A DNA stretch of 64,000 bases from positions 1-64,000 of the forward strand of contig DASZME010000094.1 of the NCBI GenBank assembly GCA_035551995.1. The letters run 5' to 3'. Below are positions 57,021-64,000 of this stretch, in pieces; the stretch's first letter is position 1, and every line of letters begins with the position of its first letter. Below the pieces are notes generated by a model. That model searched no databases, was not told where the DNA came from, and was given only the letters and a program-made list of their open reading frames with translations. The stretch comes from RYN-428 sp035551995. GTDB lineage: Bacteria > Planctomycetota > Phycisphaerae > Tepidisphaerales > Tepidisphaeraceae. A program made the position numbers and the translations under genes.

Positions 57021-57300
57021 ACGCTGTCATTATATCCCGTATTCCGAAAAATGTTTGATCCTTCGCGTCGGCGCGGCGTAATATAAACGTCCTTCGTTTC
57101 CGGCAAGGCGTTGCCGGGAGAAAGAGCTCGGCGACGGATAGTAGCGGGCCAATGCTAAAGCCGGTTTTCCCATTTGCGACGCGAGAGTCGCTTTCCGGAC
57201 CGGCTGACAGTCACCCGTGAAAATTCCCGTGACGGTTGAGCAAGTCCTGAGCGAAATCCCTCATTATGAGGAGAGCCGCTCGCTGAAATGGAGGTGATCC

Positions 57301-57393
57301 GTGACCAATTTCGACTGTATGTGTGGCTGCTTTAGGCAGCGACCGCAGGGTGCGACTCCCGCGGTACACGCGGCTGCCAAGGCAGCTCGGTGA
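57301..57393 (+). CDS. Possible 30-aa small protein with Cys cluster
   Basis: The GTG at 57301 is preceded by GGAGGTGATC (57290-57299), a ten-base perfect match to the anti-Shine-Dalgarno with ideal spacing. The predicted peptide contains NFDCMCGCFRQRPQ, with three Cys in five residues, and an Ala-rich tail (AAAKAAR), then TGA. The coding part also forms hairpins, so either a regulated leader peptide/small protein or coincidence within an RNA gene is possible. Confidence 0.4.
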   Translation: MTNFDCMCGCFRQRPQGATPAVHAAAKAAR

Positions 57394-57440
57394 GAAATAA
57401 TCCCGAGGGATTGTTTCCACCACAGCAGTACGCACAACTC

Positions 57441-57473
57441 AAAAACCCGGATCCGTGAGGGTCCGGGTTTTTT
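57441..57473 (+). terminator. Intrinsic terminator of the structured-RNA unit
   Basis: AACCCGGA pairs with TCCGGGTT around a ten-base loop and is followed by TTTT. It closes the + strand transcript ahead of the convergent IVP gene. Confidence 0.88.
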
Positions 57474-57497
57474 GTGCGCTGATTTTGTCGTAAGGGT

Positions 57498-57534
57498 GTG
57501 AGGGGGTGACAGGGTGAGGGGGTGACAGGGTGAG
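57498..57534 (+). repeat. 16-nt tandem repeat GTGAGGGGGTGACAGG (2.3 copies)
   Basis: The units are 57498-57513 and 57514-57529 plus a partial third. The block lies just past the stop codon of the IVP gene and is the inverted counterpart of the block at 57966-58034. Confidence 0.9.
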
Positions 57535-57546
57535 CATGATTCTGCG

Positions 57547-57936
57547 TTATGGTGGCTTCGTAATGGTCCATGTCCTTGGGTGGGTGATCATGCCGACTAC
57601 TGTTTTTAATATGAGATCGTATTCTTTGTACGCGGCGCGGCCGTTTTCTCGGTTCAGATAGCCGCTGCGAACGGCGAATTCCAGCCAAACCTGTGTCTCG
57701 GCGGCTTCAGCCTCGGCGTCAGAAAGCTTACTGACAAATGCCGCCTCGTATCGTCTCTTGCGCCATGCCTCGGCCAAATTCGCGCAAACCGATCGAGATG
57801 ACCGTCTAATTTGATCCGTTAACGAATACTGTTCTTCCTTCGGAAAATTTTTGCTCGAATGAAAGATCGCCATGGCCGCATCAAATGCACGCCGATACAC
57901 CTCAAGATCCTGGTGCGTAACAATCTTCGATCCCAT
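57547..57936 (-). CDS. Four-helix bundle protein (23S rRNA IVP / S23 family)
   Basis: This 129-aa, helical protein has VYRRAFDAAMAIFHSSKNFP, then EEQYSLTDQIRRSSRSVCANLAEAW, KLSDAEAEAAETQVWLEFA, and a C-terminal helix. These are features of the IVP/S23 proteins whose genes lie in intervening sequences of 23S rRNA or free in chromosomes. They form pentameric helical bundles; the role is uncertain (related avd proteins assist diversity-generating retroelements). GGGGAG precedes the start. Simple tandem repeats of inverted orientation flank it on both sides. Confidence 0.92.
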   Translation of the reverse strand: MGSKIVTHQDLEVYRRAFDAAMAIFHSSKNFPKEEQYSLTDQIRRSSRSVCANLAEAWRKRRYEAAFVSKLSDAEAEAAETQVWLEFAVRSGYLNRENGRAAYKEYDLILKTVVGMITHPRTWTITKPP

Positions 57937-57965
57937 CGCGAAGCGCTCCCCGAATCAAAAAACTG

Positions 57966-58034
57966 CCCCCCCTCACCCTGTCACCCCCTCACCCTGTCAC
58001 CCCCTCACCCCCTCACCCCCTCACCCCCTCACCC
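57966..58034 (-). repeat. Tandem repeat block CCTGTCACCCCCTCAC, then CCCCTCAC iterations
   Basis: Two 16-nt units (57977-57992, 57993-58008) and then several 8-nt CCCCTCAC units, reverse-complementary to the 57498-57534 block. It separates the IVP gene from the glycoside hydrolase stop codon at 58046. Confidence 0.9.
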
Positions 58035-58045
58035 AATCACGCCCC

Positions 58046-60229
58046 TCACTTCCCCGCTTCCACCGTAACATTCGCCACCGGCTGCCCCGGACCTTCCTGC
58101 GGCGACTGCGAGGGTTGCGATAGATATAGCGTTCCCCATGTGCATGGCCGTGCCTGTGTCAGCACCTGCTTGGGCGCGGACCAGAAATATTCGGCCGCGT
58201 GTTGATAGTTCCTCACGTGGATATTGAATCCAAGTTGCGGACAATGTGCCGGATCAAATCCGTTCAACGCGCGGGCCGGGAGAAATATCTCCGTCACATA
58301 TCGATCGCCCATAATCCGCGTGGCCGACTTGATGCTCGGGTGGGGGATCAGCGTGCGTCCGACCGCGTCGCCGGGAGAATGCCACTGGCCCACTACGCCG
58401 CTGATTCCGTCGCCGGCCGGCATCTCGACCGGGACAAAGAAAAAATGATGGCAGTACGCGTCGTAGCGTTCCTCGTCAATTTTCACCGGCCGCGTGGAGA
58501 TCCAAAACTCCACGCTGTCCCGCGCCCACCACGCGCCGCTGGCCGGCGACGCCGACACGTCGGAGTCGAATACTTCGAACGCCAGCGTCAGGCCTTCCGC
58601 CGACCACCCGAGATGAACGTTCGGCTCGCGGAGAGGATCGCGATCCGCGCCGACGGCGATCGCTGGATGCATTCCCCTTACCTTGCATTCGGCCGGCCAA
58701 TCGCTCAACTCGCCGTTGATGCGGATCGGTTTTTCCAACAGCGGCACATAAAAGACCGGACGCTTCGCGTAGCTGTCGCGCCAAACGTCCTCGCGCTTAT
58801 CCAAGTCGCTCGCCTCATGCAGCGAATTCAACGTCGGCTCCGTCGCGCGGATCGCTTGCACCAGCGGCTCGTATGGCTTGTCGTCCAGATCGACCACGCC
58901 GAAGTTGACGTCCTCCCCATCCATTGCCCTGCCGCTGGTCGGCTCGTCCATCCACTGAAACCAATCCGCTCCGATCACATACGGAACGCGCGCCAGCCGA
59001 CTCGTAAACTCCCGATACGCATCGCCGCGCGCCCGCTGATCGCGAACCTGCGCGTCAAACCCGATGGTGTTCCGATTGCCGCTGCGGCCATCCAGGGCAT
59101 GAAACGAATATTCGCTGATCACGATCGGCTGATCGCTTTCCGTCGCAAGCATATTAAATAAATCCGGATCGAGCCGCCCGTCGCTCACGTAATAATTGAG
59201 CGATTGGGCGTCGGTAAAATGCCGTGACGCGCGAACGACCTGCGCCGGAGCGTTTCCCCGGTAACGAATGCCAAGGACCAGGTGGTTGGGATCATACTTG
59301 CGAAGCAGGACGGTGGTGGTTCGAAAATACGCCTCGGCGACGTGGGAAAGCCACGATCCGAACAGCCGCTGATACGCCAGGGTCGGCGTCTTGGGAAGCG
59401 ATTGCCATGAATCCATCGCCGACCAGTTTACGATCTTGGTATTCCAGTCCTTGTTGAAGTCCGCGAGGGTGGACCAGAGGCCGCGAATAGCGGCGACCAC
59501 TTCACGCCGGTTGGGATCATTTTCGGCCAAGCCGTCGAAATACGCGCGGGGGCCGACCGAATCATCGTCCCAGCACATTTCGTTATCGAGATAATATCCG
59601 ACCAGATTGCGATTCTTCCGCAACGGTTCAACCTGGGTTCTGATGGCGTTTTCGACCGTCGCGGTCCAGCGCGGGCTGAAGAAAAGGTTGTCGCAATATC
59701 CGCGCGTGCAGGCCGAGAGATTGAGGTCCTGGGTCATCGGGACGTCGCATCGATGCAGCGCGGGGTTGGACCAGGCGCCGACGCCTTTAAATCCAGAATC
59801 GCGGAGCCGGGACACGGTGGCCCTCGCCCACCGATCGATTGAGGCCGACGATAAATCGCGCTGGTCAAAATCGCGGGAAACGTAATCGGGGCCTTGCGGA
59901 TCGCGGCCAAGTTCGACGGGTTGAACGGTGTTTACGGTGTTGAGAAAATCGAGCTGCCCCTGCGGATTGACAAACCACCAAACCCCTTCGTGCGTTTTGG
60001 CCACGCGCCAATAGCCGGGCTGGCCGTGGGTGGCGGAGAATCGGGAATCATTCTCGACGGCCGTCGAGGAGGCGTGCGAGACGACGGATGGCTCGCCGGG
60101 CGATTGGCCCCATACCGGCGCCAGAGCCAGCGCGAAGGCCGCCCAGAAAAACCGCGCCGGCGTCGCCAGAGTCATCTTGTTGCCGCATGTCATTCCGCGA
60201 TTGCAACCGCTTGCGTTCGATAGCCGCAT
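58046..60229 (-). CDS. Secreted glycoside hydrolase (TIM-barrel, GH50/agarase-like) with C-terminal CBM9/DOMON-like domain
   Basis: This 727-aa protein has a signal peptide (ARFFWAAFALALAPVWG). The barrel starts GYWRVAKTHEGVWWFVNPQG, like agarase-type families, and shows probable catalytic acids in GYYLDNEMCWD (Glu) and VISEYSFHALDG (Glu). The last ~200 residues (KPIRINGELSDWPAEC, DSVEFWISTRPV) form a beta-sandwich like CBM9/DOMON modules. The ATG at 60229 has GGAGG upstream; a TTG 12 nt earlier is possible. It likely degrades a polysaccharide outside the cell; the exact family is tentative. Confidence 0.82.
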   Translation of the reverse strand: MRLSNASGCNRGMTCGNKMTLATPARFFWAAFALALAPVWGQSPGEPSVVSHASSTAVENDSRFSATHGQPGYWRVAKTHEGVWWFVNPQGQLDFLNTVNTVQPVELGRDPQGPDYVSRDFDQRDLSSASIDRWARATVSRLRDSGFKGVGAWSNPALHRCDVPMTQDLNLSACTRGYCDNLFFSPRWTATVENAIRTQVEPLRKNRNLVGYYLDNEMCWDDDSVGPRAYFDGLAENDPNRREVVAAIRGLWSTLADFNKDWNTKIVNWSAMDSWQSLPKTPTLAYQRLFGSWLSHVAEAYFRTTTVLLRKYDPNHLVLGIRYRGNAPAQVVRASRHFTDAQSLNYYVSDGRLDPDLFNMLATESDQPIVISEYSFHALDGRSGNRNTIGFDAQVRDQRARGDAYREFTSRLARVPYVIGADWFQWMDEPTSGRAMDGEDVNFGVVDLDDKPYEPLVQAIRATEPTLNSLHEASDLDKREDVWRDSYAKRPVFYVPLLEKPIRINGELSDWPAECKVRGMHPAIAVGADRDPLREPNVHLGWSAEGLTLAFEVFDSDVSASPASGAWWARDSVEFWISTRPVKIDEERYDAYCHHFFFVPVEMPAGDGISGVVGQWHSPGDAVGRTLIPHPSIKSATRIMGDRYVTEIFLPARALNGFDPAHCPQLGFNIHVRNYQHAAEYFWSAPKQVLTQARPCTWGTLYLSQPSQSPQEGPGQPVANVTVEAGK

Positions 60230-60638
60230 CAATGCCTCCAAGGTTGGGCGTCCGAGTCAAGCCTCATCGGCTTCGCCAGGACTCCGCCTTCGCGCCATTT
60301 GCCCGCCGGTAATAGCGCTGCCAGCCGGGTTGTAAACGGCCGTGCTCCACCAACATATAAGTGTGCCACGCGCGATCCATTCCAGCGGGCGTCTTGCGAG
60401 TTATCGGTCCATAAATCGCAGAAACATGAACCTTCCCCCGTTTCACAGCGGCATTTTCCCTCCGGAAGACACCATCCATGATATATACGGCACACTCCCG
60501 CTTGGGATCATTTTCCCGCCCATGAATTTGCCGGCCATTTCACTTGCGGCCACGGCCCTTCAATGGCTATAGTTATCCGCCTGACCGAGTTACGAACCAC
60601 GGCATGGATGCCGGCCGCTTGATCCAAGGATGGATATC
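60230..60638. other. Intergenic region, nothing recognisable
   Basis: About 410 nt lie between divergent genes. Short frames on both strands have no family features. The region presumably contains both promoters; no clear hairpin or repeat is seen. Confidence 0.5.
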
Positions 60639-61916
60639 ATGTCTACACGTCGTCTATTTCGCGCTTCACTTACACTGGCGGGAATCGTCGCGGGATGCGG
60701 GCCGACACAGCCGCCGGCGGCGCCGACCACGCAGCCGATCGCCGCCGTCGCGCCCAGTGTTCATCGACCGAATGCCGCCGCGGGCGCCGCGACCGGCGCC
60801 GATGTCGCCGGCGCTTCAAATCCCGCGGCGATCGAGCCCAAACCAACCGCCGACGTTCTCGCAAAGCAGGCGGCGAAGTATTCGCAGGACGTCGAGGCTC
60901 GGCTGTCCAAGCGGATCGCCGCGGGAAAGACCGCGTCTTCTCCCACCGTCGCCGCGGGCGCACACGTGAATCCGTCGGCGGTGAAGTTCGTCGATCCCAA
61001 CGCGGAGCGGCGTTCTGAAAACGCCGGCTCCAACTCGTCGCCTCCGGGATCGGAAGCGTCTCGGCTGGCGTCGGGAAGTCAGCAAGCTTCGCTGAATCCG
61101 ATTCTGCCGCTGGTTATTCCGTCGACGGTCGTTACCCCGCCCCGTTCGGACGCTCCGTTCAACAAAGACGCGCCCGCCGTCAATACGCCGCTGATTGTGG
61201 GCCAACCCAGGCCGTTGCCGGCCACGGATGACATGGCGCTGAAATTCGCGCATCAGGTTCACGATTATCCACAGGACGTCGCCGCTCAACTTGACTGGCA
61301 ACTTCTGCAATTTTTACAGGGCCAGTCAGTCCCCCAGGTTCAGTCGCTCGCGGGCTTGCCGTCGGAGGACCGCGAATTGCTCTCGACGCTTCTCGATGGC
61401 CTCACCAATTTCCGCAACGGCCTTCGTGCCGACAACAACCAACTGCTCTCCCGAAAAATCCGGCCGATCATCGAGCTTTCCGATCGGCTGCGGACGCAGG
61501 CCGAGCTGACCATTCCCACCCTTTCCCTCTGCACGGACGTCAAAGGTTTCGGCGTGTACGAGCCGATCGACCCGGCCCGATTCGAAGCCGGCCAGGAACA
61601 CCGCGTGATCGTGTATTGCGAAGTCGAAAATTTCGCCTCCGTGCTGGATGAGCAAAAGCGATGGCAGACCAAACTCACGCAGGAAGTCGTTCTCTACACC
61701 GATCAGGGCGGCCTGGAAGTGTGGAAGGATAAAACCGCGGCTCGCCCGATCGTCGACTACAGCCGCAACCGCCGGCACGATTTCTTTATCGTGAAAATGA
61801 TTCGCCTGCCGGCGAATCTCACGATCGGCCAGTATCTGCTCAAGGTGTCGGTGGTCGATCAACAGGCGAATCGAGTCGCGGAGAATACGACGCCGGTGCA
61901 AATCGTGGCCCAATAA
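60639..61916 (+). CDS. Putative lipoprotein (425 aa), planctomycete-type
   Basis: The signal LFRASLTLAGIVAGC ends in a lipobox. A ~150-residue Ala/Pro/Ser-rich region is followed by a folded C-terminal half: KFAHQVHDYPQDVAAQLDWQ, LSTLLDGLTNFRNGLRADNN, VYEPIDPARFEAGQEHRVIV and a beta-rich end (KTAARPIVDYSRNRRHDFFI). This kind of 'lipoprotein + helical + beta' protein is common in the phylum. It is exported to the periplasm or outer membrane; function unknown. AAGGA precedes ATG 60639. Confidence 0.78.
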   Translation: MSTRRLFRASLTLAGIVAGCGPTQPPAAPTTQPIAAVAPSVHRPNAAAGAATGADVAGASNPAAIEPKPTADVLAKQAAKYSQDVEARLSKRIAAGKTASSPTVAAGAHVNPSAVKFVDPNAERRSENAGSNSSPPGSEASRLASGSQQASLNPILPLVIPSTVVTPPRSDAPFNKDAPAVNTPLIVGQPRPLPATDDMALKFAHQVHDYPQDVAAQLDWQLLQFLQGQSVPQVQSLAGLPSEDRELLSTLLDGLTNFRNGLRADNNQLLSRKIRPIIELSDRLRTQAELTIPTLSLCTDVKGFGVYEPIDPARFEAGQEHRVIVYCEVENFASVLDEQKRWQTKLTQEVVLYTDQGGLEVWKDKTAARPIVDYSRNRRHDFFIVKMIRLPANLTIGQYLLKVSVVDQQANRVAENTTPVQIVAQ

Positions 61917-62006
61917 CTGGTGGCTCCGAAGAAAGGCGCAAATTCATCTCCCGCTAGCCATGCGATCAAAATGCCCGCGCCCCGCTCTATCGCGAGCTTG
62001 CGTCAA

Positions 62007-64000
62007 CTATTTCTTCGCAGGCGGCTGAAACTCGGCGGCGGGCCAATTCTTAGGAACTCCCAGCGGTTCGGCCGGCGTTGGCGGGCATAGCGCCCAGTTA
62101 TTCAGCGTTGTGCGTCCCGTCGAATCGCAAGTGGCGTCCGTCAATATCACGTTGATTCGCCACGATGCCCGCGCCGCCACTTTACCGAGGCCTTTGGGGA
62201 AAGCATCGAGCGGGATCGTCATCATCGCCTGCCACAGAACATCACCGCCGTCGCGCGGCGCTGGGGCCGGGCGAACCTGTCCCTCGGCGCCCACATCCGC
62301 CGTCCAATCCGGCGCCCATGTCACCTGCTTTTGTTCCTTGGCGATTCTCTCCAGCAGCGGCTTGTTTTTCAGATCCGTCGGGTCAATTCCGACGGCCGAA
62401 TGAATCGAAAAAGTCCGCTGACCGTCCGGCGCGACGGTGAATTCGTAGACCACCGCGCCGTCGCGCCGCGGATCAAGGAGCAGCGTGAAAGCCGAGCCGG
62501 AACGGAGATTTTGCTGATCCAGCGGCGACACCAGATCGGCCGCCCTGATCGTCGCGTTGACGTACAGGTGTTTCTCGTCCCATGCCAGGCGGATATCCGC
62601 CGGCCCATCGCCCGCCGAGAGGCCATTGGGCTTGAGGAGCCCGGGAAGCTTGTCGGCCGAGCCCCACACGTCGGCCAGGGCGGCTCCGGTTGGATCGTCC
62701 AGCGCGACCGGAGTCCATTTCAAGTTACTCGGCGGCGCGCCGACCACGAACGACGCGGTATTGCCGCGATATTCGATCGGTTTGCCGTCGGGGGTGAGGG
62801 TGACGCGCGTGCGGCTGGTAAAGGTCAGGGTGTCGGCGGCGAAGATGGCGGGTCGTGCGATGCACCCGCCGCCGGGCATCGGCGCCTCCCAGCCGACCAC
62901 GCCGTCGCTGAAGTCGATGCCGAAAAGATTTCCCATTTCCGTACCGCCGAACAGAATTTCCCCGACCAGGATCGGGGCGGCCATGATCGTCCCTCCGACC
63001 TGCGCCGGCTGGTTCCAGGCCGGCTTACCGGTAGCCGCGTCGAGGCAATGGACGTTTCCCGCGCGATCTCCGAAAGCGACGCGGGTTTCAGTGGCGCACG
63101 CGCCGCCGACGATCTCGGCGCCCCCGGAAAACTTCCAGGCCACTCGGCCCGAAGACGCATCCATCGCCGCGAAGTCGCCGGCGCGATCGCCGACGTACAC
63201 CCGCCCGCCGGCGGCGCAGGGGGTTCCCAGAATCCCCGCGCCGATCGGCGTATGCCAGCGTTCGACCCCAAGCGCCGCGTCGACCGCGTAGACCACGCCG
63301 TCGCGCGATCCGAAATAAATTCGACCGTCGGCGGCCGCCGCGCCGCCTTCGACCCAGCCGCCGACCGGAAAGTTCCACAGCATTCGTCCGCGCTGCGCGT
63401 CCACCGCGTAAAGCCGCCGATCCATGCCGCCGTAATACAGCACGCCGCGATAAAGCAGCGGCGGTCCAAGGCACGATCCGCCCGCGGCGAACGCCCATTT
63501 TTCATCTCCGCTCGATACGTCGATCGCGTGCATGACGCCGTTTTTCGATCCGACGTAGAGCACGTTGTCGTCGACGCAAATGGCGCTGGTGACGCCCCAC
63601 GGACGGCTGAGCATGATCGGAAAAGGCAAGCCGTAGATCAGTTTTCCTTCGAGGGAGACGGTGGAACTGATATGCCTTGAATCCCAGTTGGGAGCGTCGC
63701 CGGTCGTTCCCGACATACGCAGCGGCGGATAGAACCCGGCCGCCGCCGTCACGCCGGTGCGCGAGGAAAATTTACCTTCGGTCAGCCAATTGGATTCATA
63801 AGCGCTCGATCCCGCCTGTTCGTAGGCGTCGGCGAGAAGCTTGTCGCGATCGGCATTGCCGGGGAACTTTTTTCGCGCCAGTTGCGCCAGCGCGCGCGCA
63901 TGAGAGAATCGTCCCTGCGCGATCCATTCGCGCACCGTCGCCAGATAGGCGTCGGCGAGCGGCGCGGCGCCGGAGTCGATCATTCCGCACGTCAGTTTTT
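62007..64000 (-). CDS. PQQ-like beta-propeller protein with C-terminal CBM9/DOMON-like domain (5' partial)
   Basis: The frame is open to the right window edge, so the true start may lie outside; an internal ATG is at 63983. The N-terminal ~60 residues look like a TPR/helical segment (GRFSHARALAQLARKKFPG). Residues ~115-400 form a PQQ-type propeller with repeated VGSKNGVMHAIDVSSGDEKW, YYGGMDRRLYAVDAQRGRMLW and YFGSRDGVVYAVDA. The C-terminal ~230 residues (DIRLAWDEKHLYVNATIR, WRINVILTDATCDS) resemble CBM9/DOMON. It is probably extracytoplasmic, but the signal would be upstream of the window. Confidence 0.85.
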   Translation of the reverse strand, partial: KLTCGMIDSGAAPLADAYLATVREWIAQGRFSHARALAQLARKKFPGNADRDKLLADAYEQAGSSAYESNWLTEGKFSSRTGVTAAAGFYPPLRMSGTTGDAPNWDSRHISSTVSLEGKLIYGLPFPIMLSRPWGVTSAICVDDNVLYVGSKNGVMHAIDVSSGDEKWAFAAGGSCLGPPLLYRGVLYYGGMDRRLYAVDAQRGRMLWNFPVGGWVEGGAAAADGRIYFGSRDGVVYAVDAALGVERWHTPIGAGILGTPCAAGGRVYVGDRAGDFAAMDASSGRVAWKFSGGAEIVGGACATETRVAFGDRAGNVHCLDAATGKPAWNQPAQVGGTIMAAPILVGEILFGGTEMGNLFGIDFSDGVVGWEAPMPGGGCIARPAIFAADTLTFTSRTRVTLTPDGKPIEYRGNTASFVVGAPPSNLKWTPVALDDPTGAALADVWGSADKLPGLLKPNGLSAGDGPADIRLAWDEKHLYVNATIRAADLVSPLDQQNLRSGSAFTLLLDPRRDGAVVYEFTVAPDGQRTFSIHSAVGIDPTDLKNKPLLERIAKEQKQVTWAPDWTADVGAEGQVRPAPAPRDGGDVLWQAMMTIPLDAFPKGLGKVAARASWRINVILTDATCDSTGRTTLNNWALCPPTPAEPLGVPKNWPAAEFQPPAKK

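Larger units (their letters stand above)
57159..57473 (+). ncRNA. Candidate structured RNA: eight hairpins ending in a terminator
   Basis: Reading the + strand, consecutive paired elements are AGCCGGT/ACCGGCT (57159/57199) enclosing GCGAC/GTCGC; GTCAC/GTGAC (57210/57229); GAGCG/CGCTC (57249/57277) enclosing CCTCA-tta-TGAGG; then GCTGC-tttag-GCAGC; ACCGC..GCGGT; GCTGCC-aa-GGCAGC; AATCCC-ga-GGGATT; and a terminator AACCCGGA..TCCGGGTT plus T6 at 57441-57473. The density of helices across ~315 nt is far above background. A short reading frame with a perfect Shine-Dalgarno lies inside it. It does not match tRNA, tmRNA, 6S, SRP or RNase P RNA by eye. Confidence 0.55.

Noticed and set aside
57325..57375. 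tRNA or tmRNA T-arm-like segment GGGTGCGACTCCC
   Set aside because: No matching acceptor, D or anticodon arms; the stem does not extend to five pairs; no tmRNA tag ending in ALAA.
57966..58034. Possible CRISPR array (regular repeats)
   Set aside because: The units are contiguous 8/16-nt simple repeats without unique spacers, and no cas genes are present.

Overview
The window is about 60% GC and almost certainly comes from a member of the Planctomycetota, most likely the Phycisphaerae side of the phylum (tentative). The evidence is a planctomycete-type cytochrome/DUF1549/DUF1553 protein beside its DUF1501 partner, an E2-like protein, an Hsp70 paired with a degenerate J-domain protein, secreted proteins with an N-terminal planctomycete-style sorting motif, and many single-gene transcription units with housekeeping genes scattered among lineage-specific hypotheticals.

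Layout. 1-903: the 3' end of 23S rRNA, a long 23S-5S spacer with a large inverted repeat, 5S rRNA and a strong terminator. 0.98-8.8 kb: a zinc-ribbon/E2-like protein, small unknowns, a Tat-exported Gfo/Idh/MocA oxidoreductase, and the Hsp70/J-like pair. 9.1-9.7 kb: a scar where a truncated hicB-like gene meets a truncated acyltransferase gene head-on. 9.8-19.3 kb: envelope and secreted proteins (RDD protein, lipoprotein, beta-lactamase/NamZ fusion, large beta-helix protein with four repeats). 19.4-23.3 kb: SDR dehydrogenase with a divergent ArsR regulator, a DHA2 efflux pump, and a histone-deacetylase-like amidohydrolase. 23.5-27 kb: the sdhCAB succinate dehydrogenase operon. 27-31.2 kb: a three-gene signalling cluster (HTH-REC, HDOD-GAF-histidine kinase, REC-GAF). 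31.9-40 kb: rpsD, a small gene whose start lies inside a perfect hairpin, an SGNH hydrolase, an ABM monooxygenase, and the PSD1/DUF1501 pair separated by a repeat/terminator element. 40.1-40.5 kb: a decaying ParDE-type toxin-antitoxin locus. 40.6-49 kb: M29 aminopeptidase, solitary nuoA, RsbRD-type kinase, LRR protein, HtrA protease, panB and an esterase. 49-57 kb: MATE pump, ileS-purN, proC with a lipoprotein, and a TatD-like hydrolase with a small partner. 57.1-57.5 kb: a run of hairpins ending in a terminator, the best candidate here for an undescribed RNA or small-protein element. 57.5-58.05 kb: a four-helix-bundle (23S IVP family) gene enclosed by inverted simple tandem repeats. 58-64 kb: a secreted glycoside hydrolase, a lipoprotein and a PQQ-propeller protein cut by the window edge.

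Central metabolism genes (sdhCAB, nuoA, ileS, purN, proC, panB, rpsD) are mixed with the extracellular polymer-degrading and envelope proteins expected of a heterotrophic planctomycete. Signs of past mobility or decay are the hicB/acyltransferase junction, the broken ParE, the IVP cassette and several repeat elements. All functions are inferred from sequence motifs read by eye; no database search was possible.
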